The notes under the pieces were generated by a model that had not been told where the DNA came from, made no database searches, and was given only the letters and a program-made list of their open reading frames with translations. A program made the translations under genes and the position numbers. 64,000 nt of DNA from Clostridia bacterium (GTDB lineage: Bacteria > Bacillota > Clostridia > Lachnospirales > Lachnospiraceae): positions 1-64,000 of the forward strand of contig SAAB01000011.1 of NCBI GenBank assembly GCA_009929615.1, written 5' to 3'. Shown here one piece after another: positions 26,408 to 34,913 of this stretch; within the stretch, counting starts at the first letter, position 1; every line of letters begins with the position of its first letter.

Positions 26408-28047
26408 TGCAGCGAAGAAGCGGAATGAAAATCATGGGACAGCTCATCGGTCTGGTCTGTCCTCTGCTGCCAATCATGCTGGCGGCTGTAGTCTTAGGTG
26501 TTGCCGGATATCTTTGTGCTGTTTTTTTAGTTATTTTAGCCAGTGATGGTCTGATTCAAGGCGGTTTAACAGAGCCGGGAAAGCTTGCAGGTATACTTAT
26601 TATTATGGCGGTTCTTCGTGGTGTTCTTCATTACGGAGAGCAGTACTGTAATCATTTTATTGCCTTTAAACTATTGGCGATTATAAGAAATAAGGTTTTC
26701 TCTGCCTTACGCAGACTTTGCCCGGCGAAACTGGAAAGCAGGGATAAAGGGAATCTGGTTTCAATGCTCACATCGGATATCGAGCTGCTGGAAGTTTTTT
26801 ATGCCCATACAATTTCTCCGATAGTGATAGCCGTTGTAACTTCGACAATCATGGTTTTATTTATCGGCCGTTATTCGATAGCTGCCGGTCTTCTGGCCCT
26901 CGTCGGCTATGTTACTGTGGGTGCGGTTCTTCCGTTGCTTTTTGGAGCCCGGGGTGGAGAAACCGGCATGAAGTTTCGAAATCAATTTGGAGAGTTGAAT
27001 AGCTTTATACTGGACTCTCTACGGGGATTGGATGAAACAATACAGTATGGGACCGGAGAAAAACGTATGAAAGAAATGACAGAACGTTCAGAGGAACTGG
27101 GGCAGATTCAGAAGAAACTGAATCGATTTGAGGCTTCTCAAAAGTCCGTGACCAATCTTATGATTCTGTTGTTTTCTTTTGCTATGCTGTTTTTTATGTT
27201 ATATTTATATATGAACGGGAGTGTTGGCTTTGAAGCCCTTGTAGTTGGAACGGCATCCATGATGAGTTCTTTCGGTCCGGTGGTAGCCCTGGCGAACCTT
27301 TCAAATAATCTGAATCAGACACTGGCATGTGGCGAACGTGTCCTTTCACTGCTGGAAGAAAACCCTCAGACCGAAGAGGTATCCGGTATGGAGGATATAG
27401 AATTCAGAGGTGCTTCTGTAAAAGATATTGATTTCACCTATGAGGAAGAGCAGATACTGAAGAAGTACTCTGTTGAACTGCCGAAGGGGAAAATCATCGG
27501 TATTCATGGTGCCAGCGGCTCTGGGAAATCCACTCTTCTAAAGCTCCTCATGCGGTTTTGGGATAGACAGGCGGGTAATATTTCTATTTCGGGGAAGGAT
27601 ATCTGTCAGTTAAACACGTCCAATTTACGGAAAATGGAGTCCTACGTGACTCAGGAGACTTATCTGTTTCATGATTCTATCAAGAATAATATAGCCGTTG
27701 GGAGGCCGGGAGCCTCAGATAAAGAAATTATGGAGGCGGCTAAAAAAGCATCGGTTCATGAATTTATTAGGGAACTGCCTGAGGGGTATGAAACTCAGGT
27801 TGGAGAATTGGGAGATACACTGTCCGGAGGAGAACGCCAGCGGATAGGTATTGCCCGTGCCTTTCTTCACGATGCACCCTTTCTTCTGCTGGATGAGCCC
27901 ACAAGTAATCTAGACTCTTTAAACGAAGGCATTATATTAAAATCTTTAAATGAAGTCTGCAAGGCTAAAACAGTGGTGCTGGTGTCCCATAGAAAGTCTA
28001 CAATGAATATTGCGGATACAGTGTATGAAATGGGTGATAGAAAATGA
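26407..28047 (+). CDS. ABC exporter subunit, CydC-like
   Basis: A 546-residue half transporter that pairs with the preceding one. The ATPase has Walker A GASGSGKSTL, signature LSGGERQRIGIARAF and Walker B FLLLDEPTSNLD, then the switch histidine in VLVSHRKS. The membrane domain has RGLDETIQYGTGEKRM as in CydC-type proteins. Its ATG overlaps the previous stop codon, fitting a heterodimer made in equal amounts. The 3' end overlaps the YgbA-family gene. Confidence 0.85.
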   Translation: MQRRSGMKIMGQLIGLVCPLLPIMLAAVVLGVAGYLCAVFLVILASDGLIQGGLTEPGKLAGILIIMAVLRGVLHYGEQYCNHFIAFKLLAIIRNKVFSALRRLCPAKLESRDKGNLVSMLTSDIELLEVFYAHTISPIVIAVVTSTIMVLFIGRYSIAAGLLALVGYVTVGAVLPLLFGARGGETGMKFRNQFGELNSFILDSLRGLDETIQYGTGEKRMKEMTERSEELGQIQKKLNRFEASQKSVTNLMILLFSFAMLFFMLYLYMNGSVGFEALVVGTASMMSSFGPVVALANLSNNLNQTLACGERVLSLLEENPQTEEVSGMEDIEFRGASVKDIDFTYEEEQILKKYSVELPKGKIIGIHGASGSGKSTLLKLLMRFWDRQAGNISISGKDICQLNTSNLRKMESYVTQETYLFHDSIKNNIAVGRPGASDKEIMEAAKKASVHEFIRELPEGYETQVGELGDTLSGGERQRIGIARAFLHDAPFLLLDEPTSNLDSLNEGIILKSLNEVCKAKTVVLVSHRKSTMNIADTVYEMGDRK

Positions 28048-28387
28048 AACAAAAAAAATTGAAGAAAAGCGATTGAAGGAACAACAGGTGGTGGCTAAAA
28101 TGATTGAGCTCTACTGTCGTAAAAACCATTCCAATCGAGACCGGGATAACCTGTGTTCTTCCTGCAGAGAGCTTAGGGATTATGCCAAAGCCAGGAGTGA
28201 ACATTGTCCCTTCATGGAACATAAAACCTTTTGTAATAACTGCAAGGTTCATTGTTATAAACCGGAGATGCGTGAAAAAATCCGTCAGGTGATGCGTTTT
28301 TCCGGACCGAGGATGCTGATGTACCATCCGGCAATGGCTTTATGGCATTTAATATGCATTCGGAGAGAGAAGAAAAGAATAAGCTAA
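28025..28387 (+). CDS. YgbA-family (nitrous oxide-stimulated promoter) protein
   Basis: A 120-residue protein with the conserved cysteine array of Pfam YgbA_NO: YCRKNH, LCSSCRELRDYA, CPFMEHKTFCNNCKVHCY and then MRFSGPRMLMYHPAMALWH. In E. coli ygbA is in the NsrR regulon and responds to nitric oxide; its biochemical role is unclear and metal binding is likely. The start is an ATG inside the 3' end of the ABC gene. Its place between an ABC exporter and a ZIP transporter supports a role in metal or nitrosative stress. Confidence 0.87.
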   Translation: MKWVIENETKKIEEKRLKEQQVVAKMIELYCRKNHSNRDRDNLCSSCRELRDYAKARSEHCPFMEHKTFCNNCKVHCYKPEMREKIRQVMRFSGPRMLMYHPAMALWHLICIRREKKRIS

Positions 28388-28402
28388 AAGAGGGAGAGTA
28401 TT

Positions 28403-29182
28403 ATGGGAATATTATGGGGATTACTGATTCCGCTCATTGGTACAACGGCCGGAGCGGCTTGCGTCTTTTTGTTGAAAGATGAATTAAAGCCAACAGTTCA
28501 GAAAGCACTGCTTGGTTTTGCATCCGGGGTAATGGTTGCAGCCTCCGTATGGTCGCTGCTGATTCCATCGATGGATATGTCGGAGGCCATGGGGCGTTTT
28601 GCCTTTATACCTGCGGCAGTAGGCCTTTTACTGGGCATCCTCTTTTTACTTTTACTGGATAAATGTATTCCCCATCTTCATTTGGGAAGTGATACGCCGG
28701 AGGGACCAAAGAAGAAGATAAGCAAGACGCTTATGCTGGTGTTGGCGGTAACTCTTCATAATATTCCCGAAGGAATGGCTGTCGGTGTCGTTTTTGCCGG
28801 GGCATTGAGTGGAAACAGCGGGCTTACCATGGCGGGTGCCTTTGCACTGGCTGTCGGTATCGCCATTCAGAATTTTCCGGAAGGCGCCGTGATTTCACTG
28901 CCTCTGAAAAGTGAGTCGGGGATGACCTCAGGGAAATCCTTTCTCTGCGGTATGGCTTCGGGCATTGTAGAACCGATTGCAGCGGGAATCACTATATTGC
29001 TCAGTGCCATTGTGACGCCCATACTGCCTTATCTGCTGGCCTTTGCTGCGGGGGCTATGATTTACGTGGTTGTTGAAGAATTAATCCCGGAAGCCAGCGA
29101 GGGCGAGCACAGCAACATAGGAACCCTTGGCTTTGCACTGGGATTTGTATTAATGATGATTTTAGATGTGGCCCTGGGATAA
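28403..29182 (+). CDS. ZIP family metal transporter
   Basis: A 259-residue membrane protein of about eight helices. Two metal-binding helix motifs are clear, HNIPEGMAVGVVFAG and QNFPEGAVISLP, with E-x-x-x-x-P-E in VVEELIPEASEGEHS near the end. It takes up zinc, iron or manganese into the cytosol, resembling ZupT/GufA. It is last in the operon, with a second operon starting just downstream. Confidence 0.92.
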   Translation: MGILWGLLIPLIGTTAGAACVFLLKDELKPTVQKALLGFASGVMVAASVWSLLIPSMDMSEAMGRFAFIPAAVGLLLGILFLLLLDKCIPHLHLGSDTPEGPKKKISKTLMLVLAVTLHNIPEGMAVGVVFAGALSGNSGLTMAGAFALAVGIAIQNFPEGAVISLPLKSESGMTSGKSFLCGMASGIVEPIAAGITILLSAIVTPILPYLLAFAAGAMIYVVVEELIPEASEGEHSNIGTLGFALGFVLMMILDVALG

Positions 29183-29191
29183 TTCCGGGGC

Positions 29192-29220
29192 TTTACATTT
29201 GCAAAATTATGATGTATTCT
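29192..29220 (+). promoter_or_regulatory. Predicted sigma-A promoter of the HMA/P-type ATPase operon
   Basis: TTTACA and TATTCT separated by 17 nt, immediately followed by the GTTAGT-N4-ACTAAC palindrome. Confidence 0.58.
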
Positions 29221-29223
29221 ATG

Positions 29224-29239
29224 GTTAGTCAATACTAAC
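29224..29239 (+). promoter_or_regulatory. Palindromic operator GTTAGT-N4-ACTAAC
   Basis: A perfect 6-bp inverted repeat with a 4-nt centre (CAAT), 3 nt after the -10 box and so covering the expected transcription start. It matches the 24188-24203 site in 11 of the 12 half-site bases. A bound repressor would block both operons. Confidence 0.58.
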
Positions 29240-29254
29240 GAATGGAGGTCAACT

Positions 29255-29359
29255 ATGGGAAATGCAATTGTTATTGGTGTGATACTGGTCCTGGCTTTTA
29301 TCGGACTGCGTTCTACGGTGAAACATTTTAAAGGAGAAGGAAGCTGCTGCGGTGGCTGA
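29255..29359 (+). CDS. FeoB-associated Cys-rich small membrane protein
   Basis: A 34-residue protein too short for ordinary gene finding. It has one hydrophobic helix (AIVIGVILVLAFIGL), a basic stretch STVKHFKG, then EGSCCGG and TGA. RBS AATGGAGGTCAAC precedes the ATG. The helix plus CCGG tail matches the FeoB-associated Cys-rich membrane protein family. After the TGA the same frame stays open and encodes a heavy-metal-associated domain; in related organisms I recall one protein with both parts, so this may be a truncated gene. Confidence 0.72.
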   Translation: MGNAIVIGVILVLAFIGLRSTVKHFKGEGSCCGG

Positions 29360-29605
29360 AGTGTACCAAGGCAGAAGAAAAAATTAGATAATATTACTGA
29401 AAAGAAAAAGGTTCTTATTGAGGGAATGACCTGTGAGAACTGTAAGAACCGGGTGGAAGAGAGCATTAATAAAATCCCGGGAGCGGCTGCTAAGGTTCAT
29501 TTGAAAAAACAAGAGGCGGAGGTTTCTCTCAGCGGTGAAGTGGATAATCAGGTGATTATAGATGCGGTAGAAAAAGCAGGGTATAGAGTGAAAAGTATAC
29601 AATAA
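29360..29605 (+). pseudogene. Heavy-metal-associated (HMA) domain, separated by in-frame TGA
   Basis: About 81 codons directly after the TGA, in the same frame as the small Cys-rich protein. It holds a copper-chaperone-like ferredoxin fold: KKVLIEGMTCENCKNRVEES, then AKVHLKKQEAEVSL and IIDAVEKAGYRVKSI. The metal ligands are the cysteines in GMTCENC. No ATG, GTG or TTG with a ribosome site precedes the domain, so it needs the upstream start. Changing TGA to GGA (Gly) would restore one 116-residue protein. No SECIS-like hairpin follows the TGA, so selenocysteine is unlikely. Confidence 0.72.
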
Positions 29606-29717
29606 TTAGAAAATGATAAAATTTATAAACAAGATATCTGACGATTGCCTTTATATTTGCAAAGTGTTATCATATTCAGTATGAAGTTTATGTAAATTAT
29701 GAAGGGAGGATACAGAT

Positions 29718-29996
29718 ATGAAGATTCATTTTAATCCAAAAAAAGCAGGACTTTTTGCGGGAGGCATTTTATTTGGAACAGCAGGTGTTAAAGCTCTCTC
29801 AAGTAAAGATGCAAAGAAATTTTATACAAACTGCACAGCTGCCGTATTACGTGCGAAAGACTGCGTTATGAAGACAGCAACAGCTGTTCAGGAGAATACA
29901 GAAGATATTCTTGCCGAAGCAAAACAGATTAATGACGACAGAGCTGTTGCAGAGGCAGCAGCTGTTGAAGAATCAGCTGCAGAAGAAGCAGAATAA
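29718..29996 (+). CDS. Small helical protein, probably DUF6110 family
   Basis: A 92-residue protein. The N-terminus KKAGLFAGGILFGTAGVKAL is a glycine-rich hydrophobic segment, followed by a helical region (KKFYTNCTAAVLRAKDCVMK) and an acidic Ala/Glu-rich tail. I recognise it as the small protein often encoded before P-type ATPases in Lachnospiraceae (DUF6110), with moderate certainty; the function is unknown. RBS GAAGGGAGGATACAGAT is strong. It may be an accessory subunit or an amphitropic partner of the ATPase. Confidence 0.75.
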   Translation: MKIHFNPKKAGLFAGGILFGTAGVKALSSKDAKKFYTNCTAAVLRAKDCVMKTATAVQENTEDILAEAKQINDDRAVAEAAAVEESAAEEAE

Positions 29997-30062
29997 ATTC
30001 AATAAAGGAATGAGAGCGGGGCTGTGGATTTGGACAGTCCTTTTCTTTTTGGAGGGATAAAA

Positions 30063-32138
30063 TTGAAATTTATAATTAAGCACGAAATTAAAGGGCGGCT
30101 CCGTATTCATATGGTACAGAATACCATGTCTTTTGAAGAGGCAGATATACTGACTTACTATGTTTTGAGGCTGAATAATGTCACGGGTGTTAAGGTCTAT
30201 GAGCGAACCGGTGATGCGGCCATTGAGTATGTGGGGGACCGGGAAGAAGTTATAGGTGCACTAAAATGCTTTTGCTATGAAGATGTGGAGATGCCGGAGG
30301 GGATTGCTGAAACGTCAGGCAGAGCTTTGAATGCAGAGTATACGGAAAAACTTGTCAATAAAGTCCTGTTTCGGATGGGTGGCAAATTATTTGTTCCCTA
30401 TTCGATTCGGGCAGTGTATACAGCCTTTAAGGCATTAAAATATATTGGCAAAGGTTTACAGAGTCTCAGGAGAGCGAAGCTGGAAGTATCTGTTCTTGAT
30501 GCGGTTGCCGTTGGTGTTTCTGTGATTCGAAGGGATATGAATACGGCATCTTCTGTCATGTTTCTTCTTGGTATTGGAGAACTGCTGGAAGAGTGGACCC
30601 ATAAAAAATCTGTAGGTGATTTAGCACGAAGCATGTCCCTGAAGGTGGGGCGTGTATGGCTTCGCCAGGAAGGACAGGAGATTCTTGTTCCCGCATCCCA
30701 GATTCAGCCGGGCGATGAAGTTGTTGTCCGCATGGGAAATGTTATTCCTTTCGATGGAAGCATTGTTTCAGGAGAGGCTATGGTGAATCAGGCCTCTCTG
30801 ACGGGAGAATCCCTGCCGGTGAGAAAAGAAGCAGATGGTTATGTCTATGCGGGAACGGTTGTCGAAGAGGGAGAAGTTGTTATTGCAGTTAAAGCTGTGT
30901 CAGGTGCTACCCGTTTTGAAAAGATTGTTAAGATGATTGAGGATTCTGAAAAACTCAAATCTACGGCGGAGAGCAAGGCGGAACATCTGGCGGATAAGCT
31001 TGTGCCTTATACACTATTTGGAACAGCGGGGGTATGGCTGGCAACAAGGAATGTAACAAAAGCCCTGGCGGTTCTTATGGTAGATTTTTCCTGTGCCTTA
31101 AAACTGGCTATGCCCATTGCAGTTTTATCAGCGATTCGTGAAGCAGGATTTTATCATATGACCGTTAAAGGCGGTAAGTATCTGGAAGCTGTGGATGAGG
31201 CTTCGACCATTGTTTTTGACAAGACAGGAACACTGACAAAAGCAAGACCGACGGTGAAAGAGGTTGTGACCTTTGGAAATAATACAGAAGATGAAATGCT
31301 TCGAATTGCGGCCTGTATGGAAGAACATTTTCCGCATTCTATGGCAAAGGCAGTGGTTAAAGAAGCACAGGACAGAGGGCTCGAGCATGAAGAGATGCAT
31401 TCAAAGGTGGATTATATTGTAGCCCACGGAATTTCCACCAGTATTGAGGGAAAGAAAGTCATTATCGGAAGTGCCCATTTTGTCTTTGAAGATGAGAAAT
31501 GTGAAATACGTGAGGAATTTCAGTCCAGATATAAGGAACTGAGGACAGATTGTTCCCATCTTTATCTGGCGGTCAATGGAGTGCTTGAAGCGGTTATATG
31601 TATTGAAGACCCATTGCGGGAAGAGGCTCCGGCGGTGATTACATCTTTAAAGAGAGCCGGTTTTACAAAAGTGGTCATGATGACTGGAGACAGTGAACGA
31701 ACCGCAGCGGCCGTTGCCGGACAGGTTGGGGTTGACGAATACTATTCAGAGGTCCTTCCGGAAGATAAAGCCCGGTTCATCGAGGAAGAGAAGAAGTCGG
31801 GCTGCAAAGTCATTATGATTGGTGATGGTATTAACGATTCACCGGCTCTTTCAGCGGCAGACGTAGGGATTGCCATTAGTGATGGTGCTGAAATTGCCCG
31901 TGAAATTGCGGACATTACCATTTCAGCAGATGATTTGTATGAAATTGTCACTTTAAAAATACTCAGTCAGAGCCTTATGAAGCGGATTCACAGTAATTAT
32001 CGCAAAATAGTAGGTATTAATGCGGCACTTATTCTTCTGGGTGTTGGTGGTGTTATTCAACCGACCACATCAGCCTTTTTACATAATGCCTCGACGCTGG
32101 GCATCAGCTTATCAAGTATGAGAAATTTAATATCCTGA
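30063..32138 (+). CDS. Heavy-metal translocating P1B-type ATPase, atypical metal site
   Basis: 691 residues from a TTG start 7 nt after GGAGGG; an in-frame GTG 39 nt upstream has no ribosome site. The N-terminal domain begins LKFIIKHEIKGRLRIHM and resembles an HMA fold without the CxxC motif. P-type ATPase hallmarks are present: LTGESLPV, DKTGTLTKA with the phosphorylated Asp386, MTGDSERTA and GDGINDSPAL. The membrane metal site, normally CPC, SPC or TPC, reads F342-S343-C344 (VDFSCALKLAMP), so the usual proline is missing. It exports or moves a transition metal; the ion cannot be assigned. It closes the operon begun by the Cys-rich/HMA gene. Confidence 0.88.
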   Translation: MKFIIKHEIKGRLRIHMVQNTMSFEEADILTYYVLRLNNVTGVKVYERTGDAAIEYVGDREEVIGALKCFCYEDVEMPEGIAETSGRALNAEYTEKLVNKVLFRMGGKLFVPYSIRAVYTAFKALKYIGKGLQSLRRAKLEVSVLDAVAVGVSVIRRDMNTASSVMFLLGIGELLEEWTHKKSVGDLARSMSLKVGRVWLRQEGQEILVPASQIQPGDEVVVRMGNVIPFDGSIVSGEAMVNQASLTGESLPVRKEADGYVYAGTVVEEGEVVIAVKAVSGATRFEKIVKMIEDSEKLKSTAESKAEHLADKLVPYTLFGTAGVWLATRNVTKALAVLMVDFSCALKLAMPIAVLSAIREAGFYHMTVKGGKYLEAVDEASTIVFDKTGTLTKARPTVKEVVTFGNNTEDEMLRIAACMEEHFPHSMAKAVVKEAQDRGLEHEEMHSKVDYIVAHGISTSIEGKKVIIGSAHFVFEDEKCEIREEFQSRYKELRTDCSHLYLAVNGVLEAVICIEDPLREEAPAVITSLKRAGFTKVVMMTGDSERTAAAVAGQVGVDEYYSEVLPEDKARFIEEEKKSGCKVIMIGDGINDSPALSAADVGIAISDGAEIAREIADITISADDLYEIVTLKILSQSLMKRIHSNYRKIVGINAALILLGVGGVIQPTTSAFLHNASTLGISLSSMRNLIS

Positions 32139-32150
32139 CAAGAAATAAAA

Positions 32151-32185
32151 AAATCCATTATTCCGGTGAATAATGGATTTTTTGA
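32151..32185 (+). terminator. Bidirectional terminator between ATPase and DUF1576 genes
   Basis: AAATCCATTATTC and GAATAATGGATTT form a perfect 13-bp stem with the loop CGGT, flanked by A and T runs on both sides. It serves both convergent genes. Confidence 0.9.
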
Positions 32186-32188
32186 TAT

Positions 32189-33499
32189 CTATATAATTCC
32201 TTTGACTTTCGCCTGACGATTCTGAATAGAACGAATAATAGGTACGAGGAAAGCGGCAACAACACCTCCGGCAAAACCGTTATTATAAAGGTTCATACCG
32301 CCATAGACGATACCGATATTTAAGGCAACCGCCGCATGGAGAAAACCGGCAATAAGACCGGCAATGACTCCAAACTGTCCGGCAATAGGTGCCAGGGTTG
32401 TGGAGAAAAGCAGTGCCAGTACGGCCGATGGGTCGGTAATCGACCAGTTCCCGCAGAAGCTTGCAAGGGTGACACCGAGCATAATCGGTGTAATGTTTCT
32501 CAAGGTCTTTCCCGTTGCAGAGAAACCGACAATGGTGAAGATACCACCGATACTCGGGCCGTTTAATTCGGCACCGACTGCAATGACAAAAAGGGTGGAA
32601 AAGATACCGTTAATCCCCATGTTTATCAGTGTCGGACAGAAGCCCTCACTGTTAGTAAAATCTGTACCGCCGAGGCCGGGGTACTTTAAAATATTCCAAT
32701 ATTTACGAAAAACGTTCCGGCCCAGAATGACTCCGATGATAATCCAGACGGCGAAAAAGGCAAGAAGTATTTCGGCAAAAAGCATATTGTATCCGGTGGC
32801 CCAGAGCTTTCGACTCTCCAGTGTAACACCAAAGGATTTAAATAAAGAAATAATAACTGTAGCTATAATTCCGGCGGCAAAGCCTGCATTATACAGAGAA
32901 AAACCTTTATGTGTATTATAGAGATGGGCTGCCAGAGGCGGTAATACAAAACCGATGACAATACCTACGCATACGCTGAAGAAAACGCGTACCGGCAGTG
33001 GAAAATTGCCAAGCTGCATAGTCTGTGTAATAATAGGTGATAAACTGGTTCCGTAGAAACCTACATATATGTAATTGGATAAATGGGTTTTATGGTACTT
33101 GGCATAAATGTAAACACCAAGGATAATAGCCCAGATATTCAAAAGATTCTTTCCAAATAAGGAGAAGCCCATCATCAGGGAAAGAGCAGCAATGGTATTA
33201 CCGTCGATATTCATATCCAGAAAATAAACAATCAGGATACACATGATGGTAATCAGGCTGGCATTCACTAAGGCGGCACCCACACCGCCGACAACGACAT
33301 AATCGGTTATCAGGAAATCAGGTTCTACAAAAATTGTAAGCAATCCCTTAATCATCTCTGGGAAAGGCTGTAAAAATAACCCCCATAGTAAAAAGTATGC
33401 AGGGGAAAGAGTTAACAAAAGAAATTGCACATTACGTGATAATGGCTTTGGTTCTTTATGGACTTTATTCGTAAAGCCGATACTGGTTGTAAATCGCAT
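32189..33499 (-). CDS. DUF1576 family membrane protein
   Basis: A 436-residue polytopic membrane protein of about 10-12 helices. Repeated glycine-rich segments such as GFAAGIIATVIISLF, GFSATGKTLRNITPIMLG and YNNGFAGGVVAAFL suggest an internal duplication. It matches the DUF1576 family, found in Clostridia and spirochaetes, whose function is unknown; the topology fits a transporter. The ATG 8 nt after GGAGG is used; an ATG directly at that site would add five residues. Upstream lies the argG terminator, so it may depend on read-through or an unseen promoter. Confidence 0.8.
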   Translation of the reverse strand: MRFTTSIGFTNKVHKEPKPLSRNVQFLLLTLSPAYFLLWGLFLQPFPEMIKGLLTIFVEPDFLITDYVVVGGVGAALVNASLITIMCILIVYFLDMNIDGNTIAALSLMMGFSLFGKNLLNIWAIILGVYIYAKYHKTHLSNYIYVGFYGTSLSPIITQTMQLGNFPLPVRVFFSVCVGIVIGFVLPPLAAHLYNTHKGFSLYNAGFAAGIIATVIISLFKSFGVTLESRKLWATGYNMLFAEILLAFFAVWIIIGVILGRNVFRKYWNILKYPGLGGTDFTNSEGFCPTLINMGINGIFSTLFVIAVGAELNGPSIGGIFTIVGFSATGKTLRNITPIMLGVTLASFCGNWSITDPSAVLALLFSTTLAPIAGQFGVIAGLIAGFLHAAVALNIGIVYGGMNLYNNGFAGGVVAAFLVPIIRSIQNRQAKVKGII

Positions 33500-33525
33500 A
33501 CATGTTTCCTCCAATTCAGAATCAA

Positions 33526-33562
33526 AAAACGCTCTACCTTGTATTGTAAGGCAGAGCGTTTT
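33526..33562 (-). terminator. Intrinsic terminator after argG
   Basis: On the minus strand AAAACGCTCTGCCTT pairs with AAGGTAGAGCGTTTT (one mismatch), followed by T residues, 24 nt after the argG stop codon. Confidence 0.85.
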
Positions 33563-33586
33563 CTTTTGTCAAGATTTTGTCAAAAT

Positions 33587-34810
33587 TTATTTATTTTTTT
33601 CGTTTTCAGCGAGCATCATAGCACGAACTTTTAATGGAAGTCCGAAGAGTGTGATGAAGCCGGAAGCATCATGATGGTCATATAATTCACCGGTTGTAAA
33701 GGAAGCAAGAGATTCGCTGTACAGTGAATATGGGGAAGTTGTACCGGCTTTAATAATGTTGCCCTTGTAAAGTTTGAATTTAACTTCTCCGGTAACATAC
33801 TTCTGAATGGATTCAACAAAGGCCTGAACAGCTTCACGAAGAGGCGTGAACCACTTTCCTTCGTAAACAATCTGAGCCATCTTATTGCCCATATCTTTTT
33901 TCACTTCCATGGTAGCACGGTCCAGAACAAGTTCTTCCAACTGCTGCTGTGCTTCCATAAGAATGGTTCCGCCCGGTGTCTCATATACACCACGGGATTT
34001 CATACCAACAACACGGTTTTCAACGATATCAACGATACCAATACCGTTTTTGCCGCCAAGTTTATTTAATTCAGTAATAATTTCAGAAAGTTTCATAGCT
34101 TTACCGTTCAAAGTTTTTGGAACGCCGGCTTCAAAAGTCATTGTTACATATTCAGCCTTATCCGGAGCTTTTTCAGGAGATACGCCAAGAACTAATAAAT
34201 CATCATAGTTTGGTTCATTGGCAGGGTCTTCCAGTTCCAAGCCTTCATGACTGATGTGCCATAAGTTACGGTCACGGCTGTAGCTGTGGCTTGCATCAAA
34301 AGGAAGGTCGATACCGTGCTGTTTGCAGTATTCGATTTCATCTTCACGGGACTGCATGGTCCAAACATCTGTCATACGCCATGGAGCGATAATCTTTAAG
34401 TCTGGAGCTAAAGCTTTGATGCCTAATTCAAAACGAATCTGGTCATTTCCTTTACCGGTAGCACCGTGACAGATAGCAGAAGCGTTCTCTTTACGTGCTA
34501 TCTCTACAAGACGTTTTGCAATGACCGGACGAGCCATGGATGTACCGAGAAGATATTTGTTCTCATATACGGCACCGGCCTGAACACAAGGAAGTATGTA
34601 TTCATCGCAGAATTCATCGATAATATTCTCGATATATAATTTCGAAGCACCGGATAATTTGGCACGTTCTTCCAGACCATCAAGTTCTTCACCCTGTCCA
34701 CAGTCGATACAGCAGCAAACAACGTCATAGTCGAAGTTTTCCTTTAACCAAGGGATGATAGCGGTTGTATCTAATCCACCTGAGTATGCTAAAATTACTT
34801 TTTCTTTCAT
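33587..34810 (-). CDS. argG: Argininosuccinate synthase
   Basis: ArgG of 407 residues. The N-terminal ATP pyrophosphatase loop is AYSGGLDTTAIIPWL, and the citrulline/aspartate-binding region includes HGATGKGNDQIRFE and the later SRGVYETPGG. It joins citrulline and aspartate with ATP. It is transcribed divergently from argCJBD and has a strong RBS AGGAGG. argH, normally its partner, is not downstream here. Confidence 0.97.
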   Translation of the reverse strand: MKEKVILAYSGGLDTTAIIPWLKENFDYDVVCCCIDCGQGEELDGLEERAKLSGASKLYIENIIDEFCDEYILPCVQAGAVYENKYLLGTSMARPVIAKRLVEIARKENASAICHGATGKGNDQIRFELGIKALAPDLKIIAPWRMTDVWTMQSREDEIEYCKQHGIDLPFDASHSYSRDRNLWHISHEGLELEDPANEPNYDDLLVLGVSPEKAPDKAEYVTMTFEAGVPKTLNGKAMKLSEIITELNKLGGKNGIGIVDIVENRVVGMKSRGVYETPGGTILMEAQQQLEELVLDRATMEVKKDMGNKMAQIVYEGKWFTPLREAVQAFVESIQKYVTGEVKFKLYKGNIIKAGTTSPYSLYSESLASFTTGELYDHHDASGFITLFGLPLKVRAMMLAENEKNK

Positions 34811-34858
34811 AATAAAACCTCCTGAAATTCTATCTTTTCTTCTTTTTATTCTTCACAT

Positions 34859-34887
34859 AATATACACCACTTCACAGGGAAAAGCAA
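34859..34887 (-). promoter_or_regulatory. Predicted sigma-A promoter of argG
   Basis: On the minus strand TTGCTT and TATATT are separated by 17 nt, with the -10 about 50 nt before the argG start codon. Confidence 0.5.
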
Positions 34888-34913
34888 TAACTTTTTTTGT
34901 AAAATGTGTATTT

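Noticed and set aside
29357-29359. TGA as a selenocysteine codon
   Set aside because: No SECIS-like stem-loop follows in the first 40 nt, and the position looks like Gly in the family as I recall it; a nonsense change or read error is simpler.
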